This document shows, in pieces, positions 21,657 through 32,500 of a stretch of 64,000 nt of DNA. The translations under genes were made by a program, and so were the position numbers. The notes under the pieces were generated by a model. It had not been told where the DNA came from. It saw only the letters and a program-made list of their open reading frames with translations, and did no database searches. Source of the DNA: Phytophthora sp. 'mugwort' (lineage: Eukaryota; Oomycota; Peronosporomycetes; Peronosporales; Peronosporaceae); NCBI GenBank assembly GCA_033558025.1, contig JAUCEF010000002.1, positions 1,054,001-1,118,000 on the forward strand, given 5' to 3'. Position 1 is the first letter of the stretch. Every line of letters starts with the position of its first letter.

Positions 21657-23240
21657 ATGGCTTCTGCCCCAAAGTTTACCTCGAAGTGAGTATCGACTTA
21701 CTTCTTCACCCTGGTGCTCACCAAGCAAGACGAGCCGACGGGGTACTTTCGCTGCCAATGCTCGAAGGTGCGGAAGAAAGATCCCGGCACGGCTACACAA
21801 ACTGTTTTAGCCACATCCGCCAGAAGCATCCCGACTGCGAGGTCATGATGACTGCCAGTAAGGCCGATAGCGGGACGCTTGTGGACTTCATGGACACGAA
21901 GTCGCAATCTATCTACTGCTGGATGGACTGGACGGTTTCATGCAACCTGCCCTTCACGTTCCCCGAGAACGTCTCAGTGCGCAAGTACTGTTCCCTCCCC
22001 GGTATCTGCACTGAGACACTGATCAAGTACATCGGGCTGGTCACGAAGGAGGTCGAGCTATCATATCGGTGCAGCCCGCGAGGTTTGGCATCATTTTTGA
22101 TGGCTCGACGTTCCGTTCGGAGCACTACATTGCCGTGTTTGCTATCTTCGAACACGGTTCTCCTCGCGATGGCCCGCTAGCTGACGACGAGGTCGATAAT
22201 CACACGGTGAGAGCCCACGTCAATTTTTTGCGTTTGATTCTGGCCATTTCCAAGCGAGCGACAGCTGATTTGCTGTTCGTCACTGGTGACAACTGCTCCA
22301 TAAAAGGGCCCGTTGTTACATTTTTGGAAGTCCCGCTCGTTGGTCGTGCTAGCCACCGTTTGAACTTGGCGATCAAACCGTATCTTATTAGCTACGAGCC
22401 AATTCTCTACAAGCTGAACACATTAAAGGGGAAGTTGCAATGTATTAACGCTGCTGCGAAACTCCGGTAAGTTATATTTTGTATTTAGGTATTTTATTTG
22501 AACTAATGTATTGGTGCTACTTTTGATCTGCTTTTGATTTTTAGAGAAAAAAAAACGTTTTGCGGCCGGTTCTTCGCGATATCACTCGTTGGTCGAGGAC
22601 TTTCGTCATGATCACACGTTTCTCCCAGCTGAGGAACTTCATCTGCACCACAGATGACTGCATCGCTGCATGATTCCGAGCAGACGGGAAGAGATCAAGC
22701 TCCAGTCGCTGCTAGAGGTACTCAAGGACTGAGTCAGCGTCCCTCAAGCTACAAAGTGCCAACGGAGTCTCTCTACTCGACGTACGCGACCTGTTCGATG
22801 CCCTTATCGAGCACCCTAGTCTATCAGGCTATATCGGAGCTGATGCACACATCGTGCACCACTGTCTCCGTTTTAATGGGGAACAGCGATAGCTTGCGTG
22901 CTGGGCAGCGAGTGCTGTTGCGCCCATTGGAGGCGCGCACAAGCGCCCCTGAGGTTGTGACGTCCGTGACGTAGAGTTTGCAAAGAAGGCGCTGAAAAAG
23001 CGCAGACAGGAACGCCAAGGACGCGTCGAGTATCCGCTGCTACCGTATATCCCGCCAACGTCCAACTGGGTGTAGCGCTTTTTTATCGCAGACGAAGCAT
23101 CTACTCTCTTATCACCGCACAAGCATGCTGCCCATTCACCTGAAAATGCTGCTCTTCCTGAAGGCGAATCGACAGTTCTGGACGGCGAAAGGCAATCAGC
23201 ACGGTTGTGAACCGCCCCACCGCGTAGGACTCGTAGTTGC
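21657..23240 (+). pseudogene. hAT transposase relic (plus strand)
   Basis: ATG 21657 opens MASAPKFTSK, then TGA (21687-21689) interrupts an otherwise continuous frame into YFFTLVLTKQDEPTGYFRC, the start of a BED finger (C-x-C...). After a one-base shift near 21785 it continues TNCFSHIRQKHPDCEVMM, then FGIIFDGSTF, LLFVTGDNCSIKG and VPLVGRASHRLNLAI (about 22090-22370). The C-terminal dimerisation helix MLPIHLKMLLFLKANRQFWT lies at about 23130-23190. hAT transposases act as cut-and-paste enzymes through DDE residues within these blocks. It faces away from the minus-strand hAT relic and shares the PLVG-ASHRLN block with it. Confidence 0.78.
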
Positions 23241-23506
23241 ATGGTCAGTTAACAGCTCAATCAAATTTGCGCTGCAATTGCTGCAGTATGGTGCTTGAAC
23301 TATTGAATAATTGATTTCTGGTGCTGTGGACGTCAACGCAGTTATCTACTTTACTGCACCAAAGAGAGCAGTCGTATATCGGAAGCCCTGACACACCGTA
23401 ATCTTCCAACTTCAACGTTGGCGTGGTGCACTAAACTGGTGGGGTCCACCTATAATGATGGCGGTCACCATACGGTAGAAACCGGTATTGAAGAAATTCA
23501 AGCTCT

Positions 23507-25600
23507 ATGCGACACCCGGCGGGGGGAACATCATCCACCTCCTCGCAGCCCACAGCGCAAAGAGCCGAGAGTAAACCGCACCGACCGATCTCGTTGCCAA
23601 TGGCGCAACCTACTGGCCCCCGCCCGACGTCAGTGCCGCCTCCAGCGCCCACTTCCTCCTCTAATGGCTCATCATCCTCCTCTACACCCCAAGAACTCGC
23701 TGGCGTGAACCCAGACCTGCTACGCAGCATGATGGACTGCGTGGACACGACACTCTTCTCACCCGCACAGCTGGCCAACTGGACGCAGATGAAGGCGCGC
23801 CTCACCATCGCCGCCGAGCGCAACACGACCGTGTCCTTGACGGGCGGAGACCTGGCCATGGTCAAGACGGAGCTGGCGCGTACGCCCAACCTGAGCGAGG
23901 CGGCCGTGGCCGGCCACAGTGGCAACGACGGCGTGGATTTCCGCCAGCCATTGCACCGCGAAGCCAGCATTCAGGACGTGCTGGCCTGTCTGCTGGACCA
24001 GCAGCCTCCCTCTGCGCGCATGATGAGCTCTCACAACGCGGGCGGCAGCTTCCTCGTCAACTCGGAGAATGCCAAGCATCACGGTGTGGACAGCAAACCG
24101 TCGCTGAAGAAGCTCCTGAGCTCGAACGACTTCACCATGACCGAGAAGAAGGAGAGTTTGAGACATCTGCTAAGTTTCATCGACAACTCGTTCGCCAGCA
24201 ACACGCCGGAGCCGTTGACGCAGGTCTACAAGGATTGCGAAGCGGGTACGCTGCAAAGACTGTCAAGTCTGCAGCTCATGCGGAGTTTTATGACACCCAA
24301 CCCTCAACAGAATGGTGGAAATGCTAACACTCAGGGCAATGCACAAGGAGGCATGGGCATGCGCACCACGAGCTTTGAGATCATCCAGGCCATGCTGAAC
24401 GCCACGTCCAACCAGGCCATTCAGAAACCCATGACGAGTCAGGACAGTTTTCGATTCCAGCATCTGGCCAGGACGTTGGAGTCGATTGAGACGGATGTGT
24501 CGGCCATTGACAACGAAGATTACGGAGGTGACGACGTCGTGCAAGTGGATAATCTGGACAATTTGTTGGACTACCACGGATCCAACGGCAACTCTGCCGC
24601 CAACACGGCCACGACCACTAGCGCCCAGGCTCATGGTAATGGGGCCCCGGCGGCGCAGGGACAATCAGCGGGATTTGTTGATACGCAGACGCTGCTGAAT
24701 CCGTCGCGCAACTTTTACCCAGAGATGAACTCGACTACTTCGGGCAATTCTCCGGGTTTCTCGACGTTCGGACAGTCTTTGGACAACCAGCAGCACCCAG
24801 GATACAACTCGACGCCAGGTAACTTGCCCACAATGGACATGATGAACCACCAGCAGCAGAACGTGCCGTATCAGCAGCAACAACAACAGATTTTGCAGCA
24901 GCAGTTGCTACGTCAGGAGCAGCAGCAGAAGCAACAGCAGCAGTACAACCAGCTTTATCAGAATGCGCTACTGCAGCAGCAGCAGAACGGACTCATGATG
25001 TCGGCGCCTGGATATGTGGGCGCGAACCAGCCCATGCCACAGTTCCCTAGCATGCTCATGCAGCCTGGAGCTGCCATAAAACAGCAGCAGATGCGTGGCC
25101 ACCCACAGCAGCAGATGCGGATATCGACACAGAATGGCAAGCCTATTAAGACGGACGCGAATGGTACACAGCTGTGCTCGGCACTGGGCTGCAGCCACGC
25201 GGCACGCGTCAAAGGTATGTGCAAGTTGCACGGCGGCGGTCGACGATGCAAAGTCGAGGGATGTATGAAAAGCGCACAGACCGGCCACTTGTGCATTGCC
25301 CACGGTGGTGGCAAGCCTTGCAATGTCGAAGGCTGCCCCAAGACGGCACAATCGAGAGGTCTGTGTAAGCAACACGGTGGTGGGGTGCGGTGCAAGTTCG
25401 AGGGATGCACCAAGAGCTGCCAGTCGGGCGGTTTCTGCCGTGGACATGGTGGCGGTAAGCGTTGTGAATATCCCAACTGTACGAAGTGGGCTCAGAAGAA
25501 CGGGCACTGCGCCAAACACGCACAGGAGATTGCCGCGCAGCAGCTACAACAGCAACAGGCGATGCAGGCACAGATGCAGCAGCAACTTGTGCACCCTTGA
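23507..25600 (+). CDS. WRKY19-like zinc-finger repeat protein
   Basis: An intact 697-codon single-exon frame. The N-terminal third is Ser/Pro/Thr-rich, the middle contains Gln-rich tracts (about residues 455-535), and residues 557-675 hold five tandem zinc-binding units of about 24 residues with the pattern C-x4-C-x-K-x-A-x6-C-x2-H-G-G-G (for example CKVEGCMKSAQTGHLC). This repeat is the WRKY19-like zinc finger common in oomycetes. A Gln-rich tail follows. The repeats plus poly-Gln suggest a nuclear regulator, but target and role are unknown. ATG 23507 is the first start; Met32 at 23600 (CCAATGGCG) has a better context and may be the real one. The gene starts about 270 bp after the hAT relic and heads the intact gene island. 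Confidence 0.88.
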   Translation: MRHPAGGTSSTSSQPTAQRAESKPHRPISLPMAQPTGPRPTSVPPPAPTSSSNGSSSSSTPQELAGVNPDLLRSMMDCVDTTLFSPAQLANWTQMKARLTIAAERNTTVSLTGGDLAMVKTELARTPNLSEAAVAGHSGNDGVDFRQPLHREASIQDVLACLLDQQPPSARMMSSHNAGGSFLVNSENAKHHGVDSKPSLKKLLSSNDFTMTEKKESLRHLLSFIDNSFASNTPEPLTQVYKDCEAGTLQRLSSLQLMRSFMTPNPQQNGGNANTQGNAQGGMGMRTTSFEIIQAMLNATSNQAIQKPMTSQDSFRFQHLARTLESIETDVSAIDNEDYGGDDVVQVDNLDNLLDYHGSNGNSAANTATTTSAQAHGNGAPAAQGQSAGFVDTQTLLNPSRNFYPEMNSTTSGNSPGFSTFGQSLDNQQHPGYNSTPGNLPTMDMMNHQQQNVPYQQQQQQILQQQLLRQEQQQKQQQQYNQLYQNALLQQQQNGLMMSAPGYVGANQPMPQFPSMLMQPGAAIKQQQMRGHPQQQMRISTQNGKPIKTDANGTQLCSALGCSHAARVKGMCKLHGGGRRCKVEGCMKSAQTGHLCIAHGGGKPCNVEGCPKTAQSRGLCKQHGGGVRCKFEGCTKSCQSGGFCRGHGGGKRCEYPNCTKWAQKNGHCAKHAQEIAAQQLQQQQAMQAQMQQQLVHP

Positions 25601-26085
25601 GGCTCGCTGGTTTATGAAATGAAACAAAAGCTGTTGACTGCCAGACGAGAAGAGCAAGAGAGAGAGACGCAGTGTTGCAAGGTGTGAGGCTGCAGCACAA
25701 CAGATATCACGAGCATGTAGTAGGTAGGTGGATAGCAGCAATGCTGCTCAAATAATAAAGCAACAGGTGGCTGACGTGCATTTTTCTGTTGTGTAAATGT
25801 TTTTAATAGCTATAGCTATTTGTGAAGTGTTAAACTGAGGTTGTTGACAACATCACGGACGCCACCATGATAACTGGTTTAGCAAGCAGTGTGTTGGATG
25901 CTGCGACCACACGTGTAGATCGTGTGACATGACTGGTGCTGCCAAGCAGATAACGTAAATGGATGCTTTGAGTACTACTACTTGGAGCCATGAAGAAGGG
26001 TGCCGCCAACTTCGACCAACCAAAAAAAAACGTATCCATCTCTTGATTGGTCAAATATCTCGATTCCATTTCCCAATCTCTGGAC
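25601..26085. other. intergenic with 3' UTR and promoter of neighbours
   Basis: AATAATAAAG at about 25751-25760 is a plausible polyadenylation region for the zinc-finger gene. The right end contains the initiator of the next gene. Nothing else is recognised. Confidence 0.5.
26067..26079 (+). promoter_or_regulatory. oomycete Inr core promoter
   Basis: CATTTCCCAATCT matches the oomycete initiator consensus (CATTYYNCAWTTT) at all but one position and lies 6 bp before ATG 26086. Transcription starting here excludes the upstream in-frame ATG at 26047, so it decides the start codon and implies a very short 5' leader. Confidence 0.65.
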
Positions 26086-28800
26086 ATGGCGAAGCTGCCG
26101 GACGATTCGGTGATCGCTTTCGCCGTCCCGCGACGACTCTTTGCGGGTCGTAAGCGCCGTGCCGAAGCTGTCGACCACGCTGCCAGCTCTGCGTTCTTCA
26201 CTGCGGACGACTTTGCAGCTTTTTCTGTGCGCGGTGACGCCCACGAGTCCCGCCTTTATGGACCATTGGAGACGCGTCGACGAACCCTTGTCACGCCGGT
26301 TCATGCGTCGAATTCCTCTCGTAAAAGCTCCGCACCGGTGAAAATCGCGCAGCAGTCGAAGCACCTGGTGCAGCTGCTGGTGGAAGCCATTGAGGGCCAT
26401 CGGATTCAAGCTCCAGAGAGGATGCTGGAGCTCGACAATGCGCGTCGAAGGGTCTCTGGATTCTCAGTGGCCGAGCATGAACGGTACCTCATGCTGCAAC
26501 AGAAGCTCTTCCAGGCTCAACAGGTGCATGATACACGACTTTTCACTATGGCCGCAGTGGGAACGGACACAGAGTAGCTGACATAGCTTTTGTGATGTGT
26601 TTTTGCTTTCGTTGAGAGCAGCGCGGACTGCCGGAGGTGCTCGCGCTCTCGCAAGACGAGGCCGAGCAGTGGCAGCATATGAAAGCCGATGTTGAGCGCG
26701 AGCAAATAGACTTTTGCAGGATGATGGCGAGAGGACTGGCCGTGGAGGCTGCTGCTAACGAGACCCAAGTGCCGCCGTTTGCAGCGTCGTGGGTGGGTTT
26801 GGGGCGATGGCAAGAGGAGTTGACGAACGATTGTTGTGCTAATTTGCGGCTTTTTATGATGATGTATAGTATAACTCGATGCTGACACAGTGCTGGAACG
26901 ACATTTATCGTTTGTATCCAAGGTGGTTTGAGCCGTGCGTAGCAGTAAAGGTGCCTAGGGGCGGTGCCCTTAGTGATAACGGCTCTGCTATGATCAAAGC
27001 CAATGAGGTTGCTGCTCGAGGCACGTGCTGCGTAGTCGACCTGAAGAAATTTGCTGCTGGCCAACCTCTGAATAGTAATCTGGATGAGGGTGGAAGTTTG
27101 GCGATGGATGTTGTGTCGCCACGGAAGGCCATTTCAACGGACGCACAGGCTGAAGAGTTGATGGAAAAGTATGACTGTGATCTGGCCATCTCTTCGTCAA
27201 CCTTGGTCGCATTATTTGACAGTGATACGTCGACTCGTTTCGCCCACGTGGTAAGAAATAAAGGGATCATGCTGCATTTGTTAAGTACTGACTGGGAGAA
27301 TGTCTGAAACGTGTAGCCTGCAGGGTGGGGTATTCCAATGAAGAGCCGAGCAATCATACACGAAACAAGTGATGCAACGAAGAAACGTATCTTTTTAGAT
27401 CGCCCACTACCAGGTAATACTCCAAGTACGCGAGAAAAAGTGGCAGAAGCTGGACGTGCTGCCTTACTGTCACGCTTTGAGGTAATTTTGCTCTAACTGA
27501 CCAAATAACGACCGCAAGTCTAACATATTTGTGACAGACTGAGTCTGTTATTGAAGGATCAACAGGCGGACGAACGACGTATCATGTATGGCAGCTTGAC
27601 GATAAGCGAATTCTCGTGCGCAGTACAACGTACGCGCGTATGACAATTCCTTCAGAGTCTGCAGGTGCTATATCGGCGGAGAAATTGCTAGAGGATGGAG
27701 AGAAGACGAAACAGACAGCTGTACCGCTAAGCGTGTTTGTTAAACCAGATTACCATTTACTGGGAGTCGAGGAACAGCTAACAACGAGTGAGAGATGCCG
27801 TTTTTGGCTTCATTCCTGGCTTCGCGGTGGTTCCACCGTATTTGTGGCCCGAGTGAACCCCAAGAAGGATGTTATTACCTCTTGGAAGACTTATTCACCG
27901 GCTTCACTTATTTATGGAGACAACGGTCAGCAATCTCTTCCTCTCGAGTGCTTTGAGTAAGTTTCTAAGTTGTCATCTCTCTTGTCTCATAGGTTCATCT
28001 AAACTGATTGTTTGTATGCTTTTGTTGTTATTAGCCCTCCATTGAAGTTTCAGTGGTTATCTACACTGTTTTCGGCATTGGGAGATGTTCCTTTAGGGAA
28101 TTATCTGTTGCGACCGCTTGATGCATATGGACAAAGTACTTTTGGCAAAATACGCGGAGGTGCCGAAGTCTTGATGGCTACTACAGAGCCTGGCACTGAA
28201 TCACATGTGATTGACTTGTACAGCTTCATGGCCAAGACAACCAATGAAGAGCCAATAATCACACCTTGTTCCATGCTATCTACAGGCCCCGTGCTTCCAT
28301 CGTGGAATCTCCGTGATCGTATCCCGTACACATTTCAGACGGGCATGTACTGCCTTCCATTTTTTCTCGAGGGAATGTGCCCGAATGTGTCCAAGGGCGA
28401 AAGCTGCGATCACATTCACCTACGGCTCCCGGAGCGAAGTACAGGATCAAAAAAACCAATGATAACGAAACGATGGAAATTCGAGAATTACACTAACGTG
28501 CTGAAGCAGGCGGCGCGCACAAACTTCGAGGTGCTAAATCGACCGGTATGGGTGACTTTGGAGTACGCATTCTGCGGTGAAGACAAGGCCCCACCTGCTG
28601 CATCAAGCATTGCCGATGTCTATGCTCCGATTCATTGTTTTAAGCCTCGGGGAGAGTGCTCGCTACCCCACTTTAGTCTCCATCAGATCCTTGAGCGACT
28701 TGCAGACGACCTACTGCGCAAGGGGCGAGGAAAGCGACGAGCCCAGAAGAATCAATACCGCAAGCAGCACAAAGCAGCAGAGCCGTTGCCGAGTCAGTGA
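26086..28800 (+). CDS. probable ICE2/NARG2-like protein (Little Elongation Complex subunit 2), six exons
   Basis: Exons that splice in phase: 26086-26556, 26622-26792, 26870-27284, 27324-27481, 27538-27956, 28035-28800, giving 799 residues. The last two introns have strong GTAATT and GTAAGT donors, and the second has a CTAAT branch site. The third intron is ambiguous: 27251-27343 (GTAAGA donor) is equally in phase. The C-terminal half (YHVWQLDDKRILVRS, then FWLHSWLRGGSTVFVARVNP, then PPLKFQWLSTLFSALGDVPLGNYLL) resembles the NARG2_C domain of ICE2, which in animals acts with ELL and ICE1 in Pol II transcription of small nuclear RNA genes. A CCCH-like finger (C-x8-C-x8-C-x3-H, starting YCLPFFLEGMC) and a basic tail follow. 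The gene looks intact. The exon model is good; the family name is a recollection-level match. Confidence 0.7.
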
Positions 28801-28902
28801 GGTGTCGAAAAGAAATACTTCTCAAACAGATCGGATGCATCTTACCCATATTCGCGTTACCATAGCATAGAGCCTCAATAACAGCTCCTTTGTTAATAAG
28901 TA

Positions 28903-28952
28903 GGCGTTATGGGGGCCAATTTACTGTTTATGAGATTGGTCCCCAAAACGCC
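28903..28952. repeat. 18-bp imperfect inverted repeat, 14-nt loop
   Basis: 28903-28920 (GGCGTTATGGGGGCCAAT) pairs with 28935-28952 at 16 of 18 positions. It lies about 100 bp after the stop of the ICE2-like gene. It could be a transcript-end hairpin or a miniature element; undecided. Confidence 0.7.
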
Positions 28953-29012
28953 AAACAAACACGATGGTATTGGAAACATCTCTTGGAAATGAGTCCAAGA
29001 TGTAGAATCTGG

Positions 29013-29103
29013 TTGTTGTCCACCAAGTCGTGTCCCTAAACGCAGATTCAGGAGACGACTAGGCGGGCAACAGGATTCAGGAAGACGCCTAGGTGGACAA
29101 CAA
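29013..29103. repeat. 12-bp inverted repeat around an imperfect tandem pair
   Basis: TTGTTGTCCACC at 29013-29024 is the exact reverse complement of 29092-29103. Between them two roughly 29-bp units (ATTCAGGAGACGACTAGG..., ATTCAGGAAGACGCCTAGG...) repeat in tandem at about 29046-29102. This resembles a small mobile-element remnant. Confidence 0.55.
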
Positions 29104-29551
29104 GATATTCGATTCCTTTTCATTTAAAACGGAATTTTATCCGAAACTGAAAACTTAGGGCGATTTCCGCATCTTGGTGAAGATACCATGGTTATCTACA
29201 GTAGAGAACTTTAATATAAGAGGGGCGGGGTGAGAGCGGAAGGGGAAGGTTTCACATAAGTGGCAACATGAGTATTCAGATTGAGGCCAAATAATGTCCA
29301 CTCTCGGTCGTCTGTGAAGGAAAAAAGTAGCAATTCGCCTGCTGCTCCGACGAAACCTGACTCCCTTCCTAATCGAAGATGACGACTACTTTTCTGTATT
29401 TAACATCGCATGACAAGTGCATTTCGGCACGTACCGTATAAACGTTGACAACCGAAACAATGAATAGTAAACAGTTAAAGTAGTAGTCTAAGCAGACATG
29501 CAAAAGCTTTTTATCCTCTCCTTAGTGTTGTCATAAACTTGTTCATTGAGT

Positions 29552-32500
29552 CTACAGACCCCTAAGAAGCGGCCGCCGCTGCTGCACACGCGGCTTATCA
29601 ACCTGGCGCAGTAGCTTAAAGATGCCCGTGCCGAGAGGAATCGGAATGCCCATGATAATACACTCGCTAACGCCCACAATGGCATCCGTGCGTGAATGAA
29701 CTGCAGCGTCAAAAAGATGGTCCGTCGTCTTCTCGAACGACGCCAGCATGAGTACACTCTCCTTCATCTTGGCAATACCAAAGCGTGTGATACCCAGCAC
29801 CTCCCCCTTAAACGTCATGATATCTGACAATAACATCAAATGACGTCTGTCAATGCCAATACCGTAAGCGCTCATGATATAATTGACTTCCGAGCTGATC
29901 AGTTCACGTGCAGCCTCGATACCAAGCGTCTTTTCCACCTCCACAATGTGATTCGAAGTTGTGTGAAGTCCGTCCACACCGGGGATGCCCATGACTTCAG
30001 CGAGTCCGTAGCCCTCAACCAGCAAATGGAGCGACTTGGCTGCGTTCGCGTCTTGTACTTCTTCATAGTTAATTACAGCACGGTTCACCGTCGGGATACC
30101 TTGCACAATGACGCCAGGCAGCTCTGCCTTGAGTGCCTGTAAAGCGAAATATGCTCCGCGTGTGTCCCCCTTGGCGCCCTTGTAGTTCGGTGGCGCAAGC
30201 AGACGGAGCTTGTCGGGGCAGCGCGCGTTCAGCAGCACGTGCTGCTCCTTCAGTAACCGAAGCGCGCCACGAGGACCCACGCCCACGGCGTTCAGGATGC
30301 TGTTACGCACCGAGCGCGCCGTGATATTAAGATGCAACTGCTCAATGGCTGCCAAGTCCAGCTTGACCGAAAGATACGCTTGGTCACGAGCAAAGACCTC
30401 TTTGATATGCACTGCGATCTCGCCCAGTGTCGTTTTTTCAATACGGCCCTTGACAATACGCGCCGAACGTTCATCAGTCTTGCACACCAAAGCTGCCGTG
30501 ATAATGGGCGTACTGATCACTTTCGAGGCATTGATAATTTCTTTGAGACGTGGCACACCCAGCGTCACGTTCATGCTAGCCACACCAGCAAAGTGGAACG
30601 TCTTGAGCGTCATTTGAGTACCAGGTTCGGAGATAGACTGCGCGCCGACTGCACCCACGGCCTCCCCGGGCTCCATCCCAGCACGATTGTACTTGTACAG
30701 CGAAATCTCCAGCAGTTTCTCCACCTGCTTAGCTGTAATACGACACACATTGTGCGAGAGCAACCACGCAGCCTCTTCCCTTTCCTTCGTGCCGTCCTGA
30801 CCGGCACGTTTGCTCCATTCAACGCGAGCCTTTGCGGTCTTAAAGTGCATGTGCTCCCACTCCGGCAAACCCACTTTATCCAGCCCCTTCTGCTTGTAAC
30901 TAGTCACATCCAGACTCATATCCTGATCCGAATCCTCGGTATCGTCGTCCGATTCAGCCTCGGGCTTTACCAGGCGACGTCGACTGTGCGGCTTTGCAAG
31001 TGTCTCGAGCTTGGTGGAGATTTGAATCTTCTTTTCTTTTTTCGTCTCTCCAGTCTCCGATTTGGTCTTGAAAACAGTCGCAGCCTCGTCGTCATCGAAC
31101 GCCTTCTCCAGCTTGGAGGCGTACGTCTTTAACTCCTTGTCCATCGACTCGATACCACATCCCGTACGATTTGCAGCGATTTCGCTCGCAACGGAGCCCA
31201 AAAACTCTTCAATTTCAATCAAGAATTTACGTCCCGTAGGCAAAATGGCCTGGAACTGAGGGCGCTGCACAACCTGCTTGCCCAGACGACGAAGCTCGAA
31301 CGGAAGCAGCGCCGGAGACTCATGGTCTGGTAACGTGTTGCGAATGTGTTCCAAAAGACGGTGGAAGTCTACCGGTCGGTCATCACCTTCCATGTATGCG
31401 GGGTTTAAGCCATCGTCACCATAGGTAAACTGAACCACAGAGCCTTCCGAGTTGCGCACAGTCTGATCGTATTGACACGACAGATCTTCCAGAGCCTTCA
31501 TGAGACGACGAGCCATGTAACCCGTCTCGGCCGTCTTGACAGCGGTATCGACCAGACCTTCACGTCCACCCATGGTATGGAAAAAGAATTCCGTTGCAGT
31601 CAGTCCGCTGTAGAACGAGTTAGCAACAAAACCCTTGGCACTGGCGTGCAGGGCGTGAGGCAAGAAGTGAGGCAGCGTACGGTTCACAAAGCCCTCGGGA
31701 ACACGCTTGCCACCGACAGATTGCTGACCCACACACGCCATCATCTGCGAGATATTGAGTGCACTACCCTTCGAGCCACACTCGGCCATAATGCGCGGGT
31801 TATTGTGGAACGGAAGCGTACGCATGCACTCGGCACCAGCAGTCTCACGCAGCTTACCAAGTAGACCATTGAGTTCGCTCTCCAGCGACTGAATAGCGTT
31901 ACATCCGGGCTTCAGCGACAGTTTACCACGTCGGTATTCTTCAATAGAATTGTTAGCAGCGTCATAACCGGCCTGTAAAAGTTTCTGCTTCTCCTTCGCC
32001 AGTTCCTCGGACGGAGTCACGTCGTCAATACCGATCGAAAAGCCCTTAAAGTTGCCCAGCCAACGCGCACAAAGCTTCGCCAAGCGGTTCATACATCGCG
32101 CAGCCTCGTGAGATCCATGGTCACGAATTAGCACGTAAAACAGACCTTGTTTACTGCCATCACCCAGCGTTTTTTTGCCCAGATTCCCGCAAATGAGCTC
32201 GCTATTGCGGAAACACACGTACCCATCCTTCCAGCACATGTATTTTTTGTCGGTATAGTTGCGTTCCTTCAGTTCCAAGTTCACCAGCACTTTTGTTTGT
32301 GAGTTCGGTTTAACTAAGAGACTAATCACTTGTTTCCCCGTCCACAGCCGCACGGGCAGCACAATCGCCGGCGGAGGGAGTTCAATGTGTTCATTTGCGT
32401 CGCTCATGATGGAAATCACCTGGCAAAACTGTTCCCGGTTGAAGAAAATGTTCTTTTGAGTGAGTAAATACGACGCCGTGAGGAAATCCTGCGTGGCTGC

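Larger units (their letters stand above)
28801..29551. other. intergenic between convergent genes, with inverted repeats
   Basis: Contains the 3' ends of two convergent genes and two inverted-repeat structures (28903-28952 and 29013-29103). No gene is seen. Confidence 0.55.
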
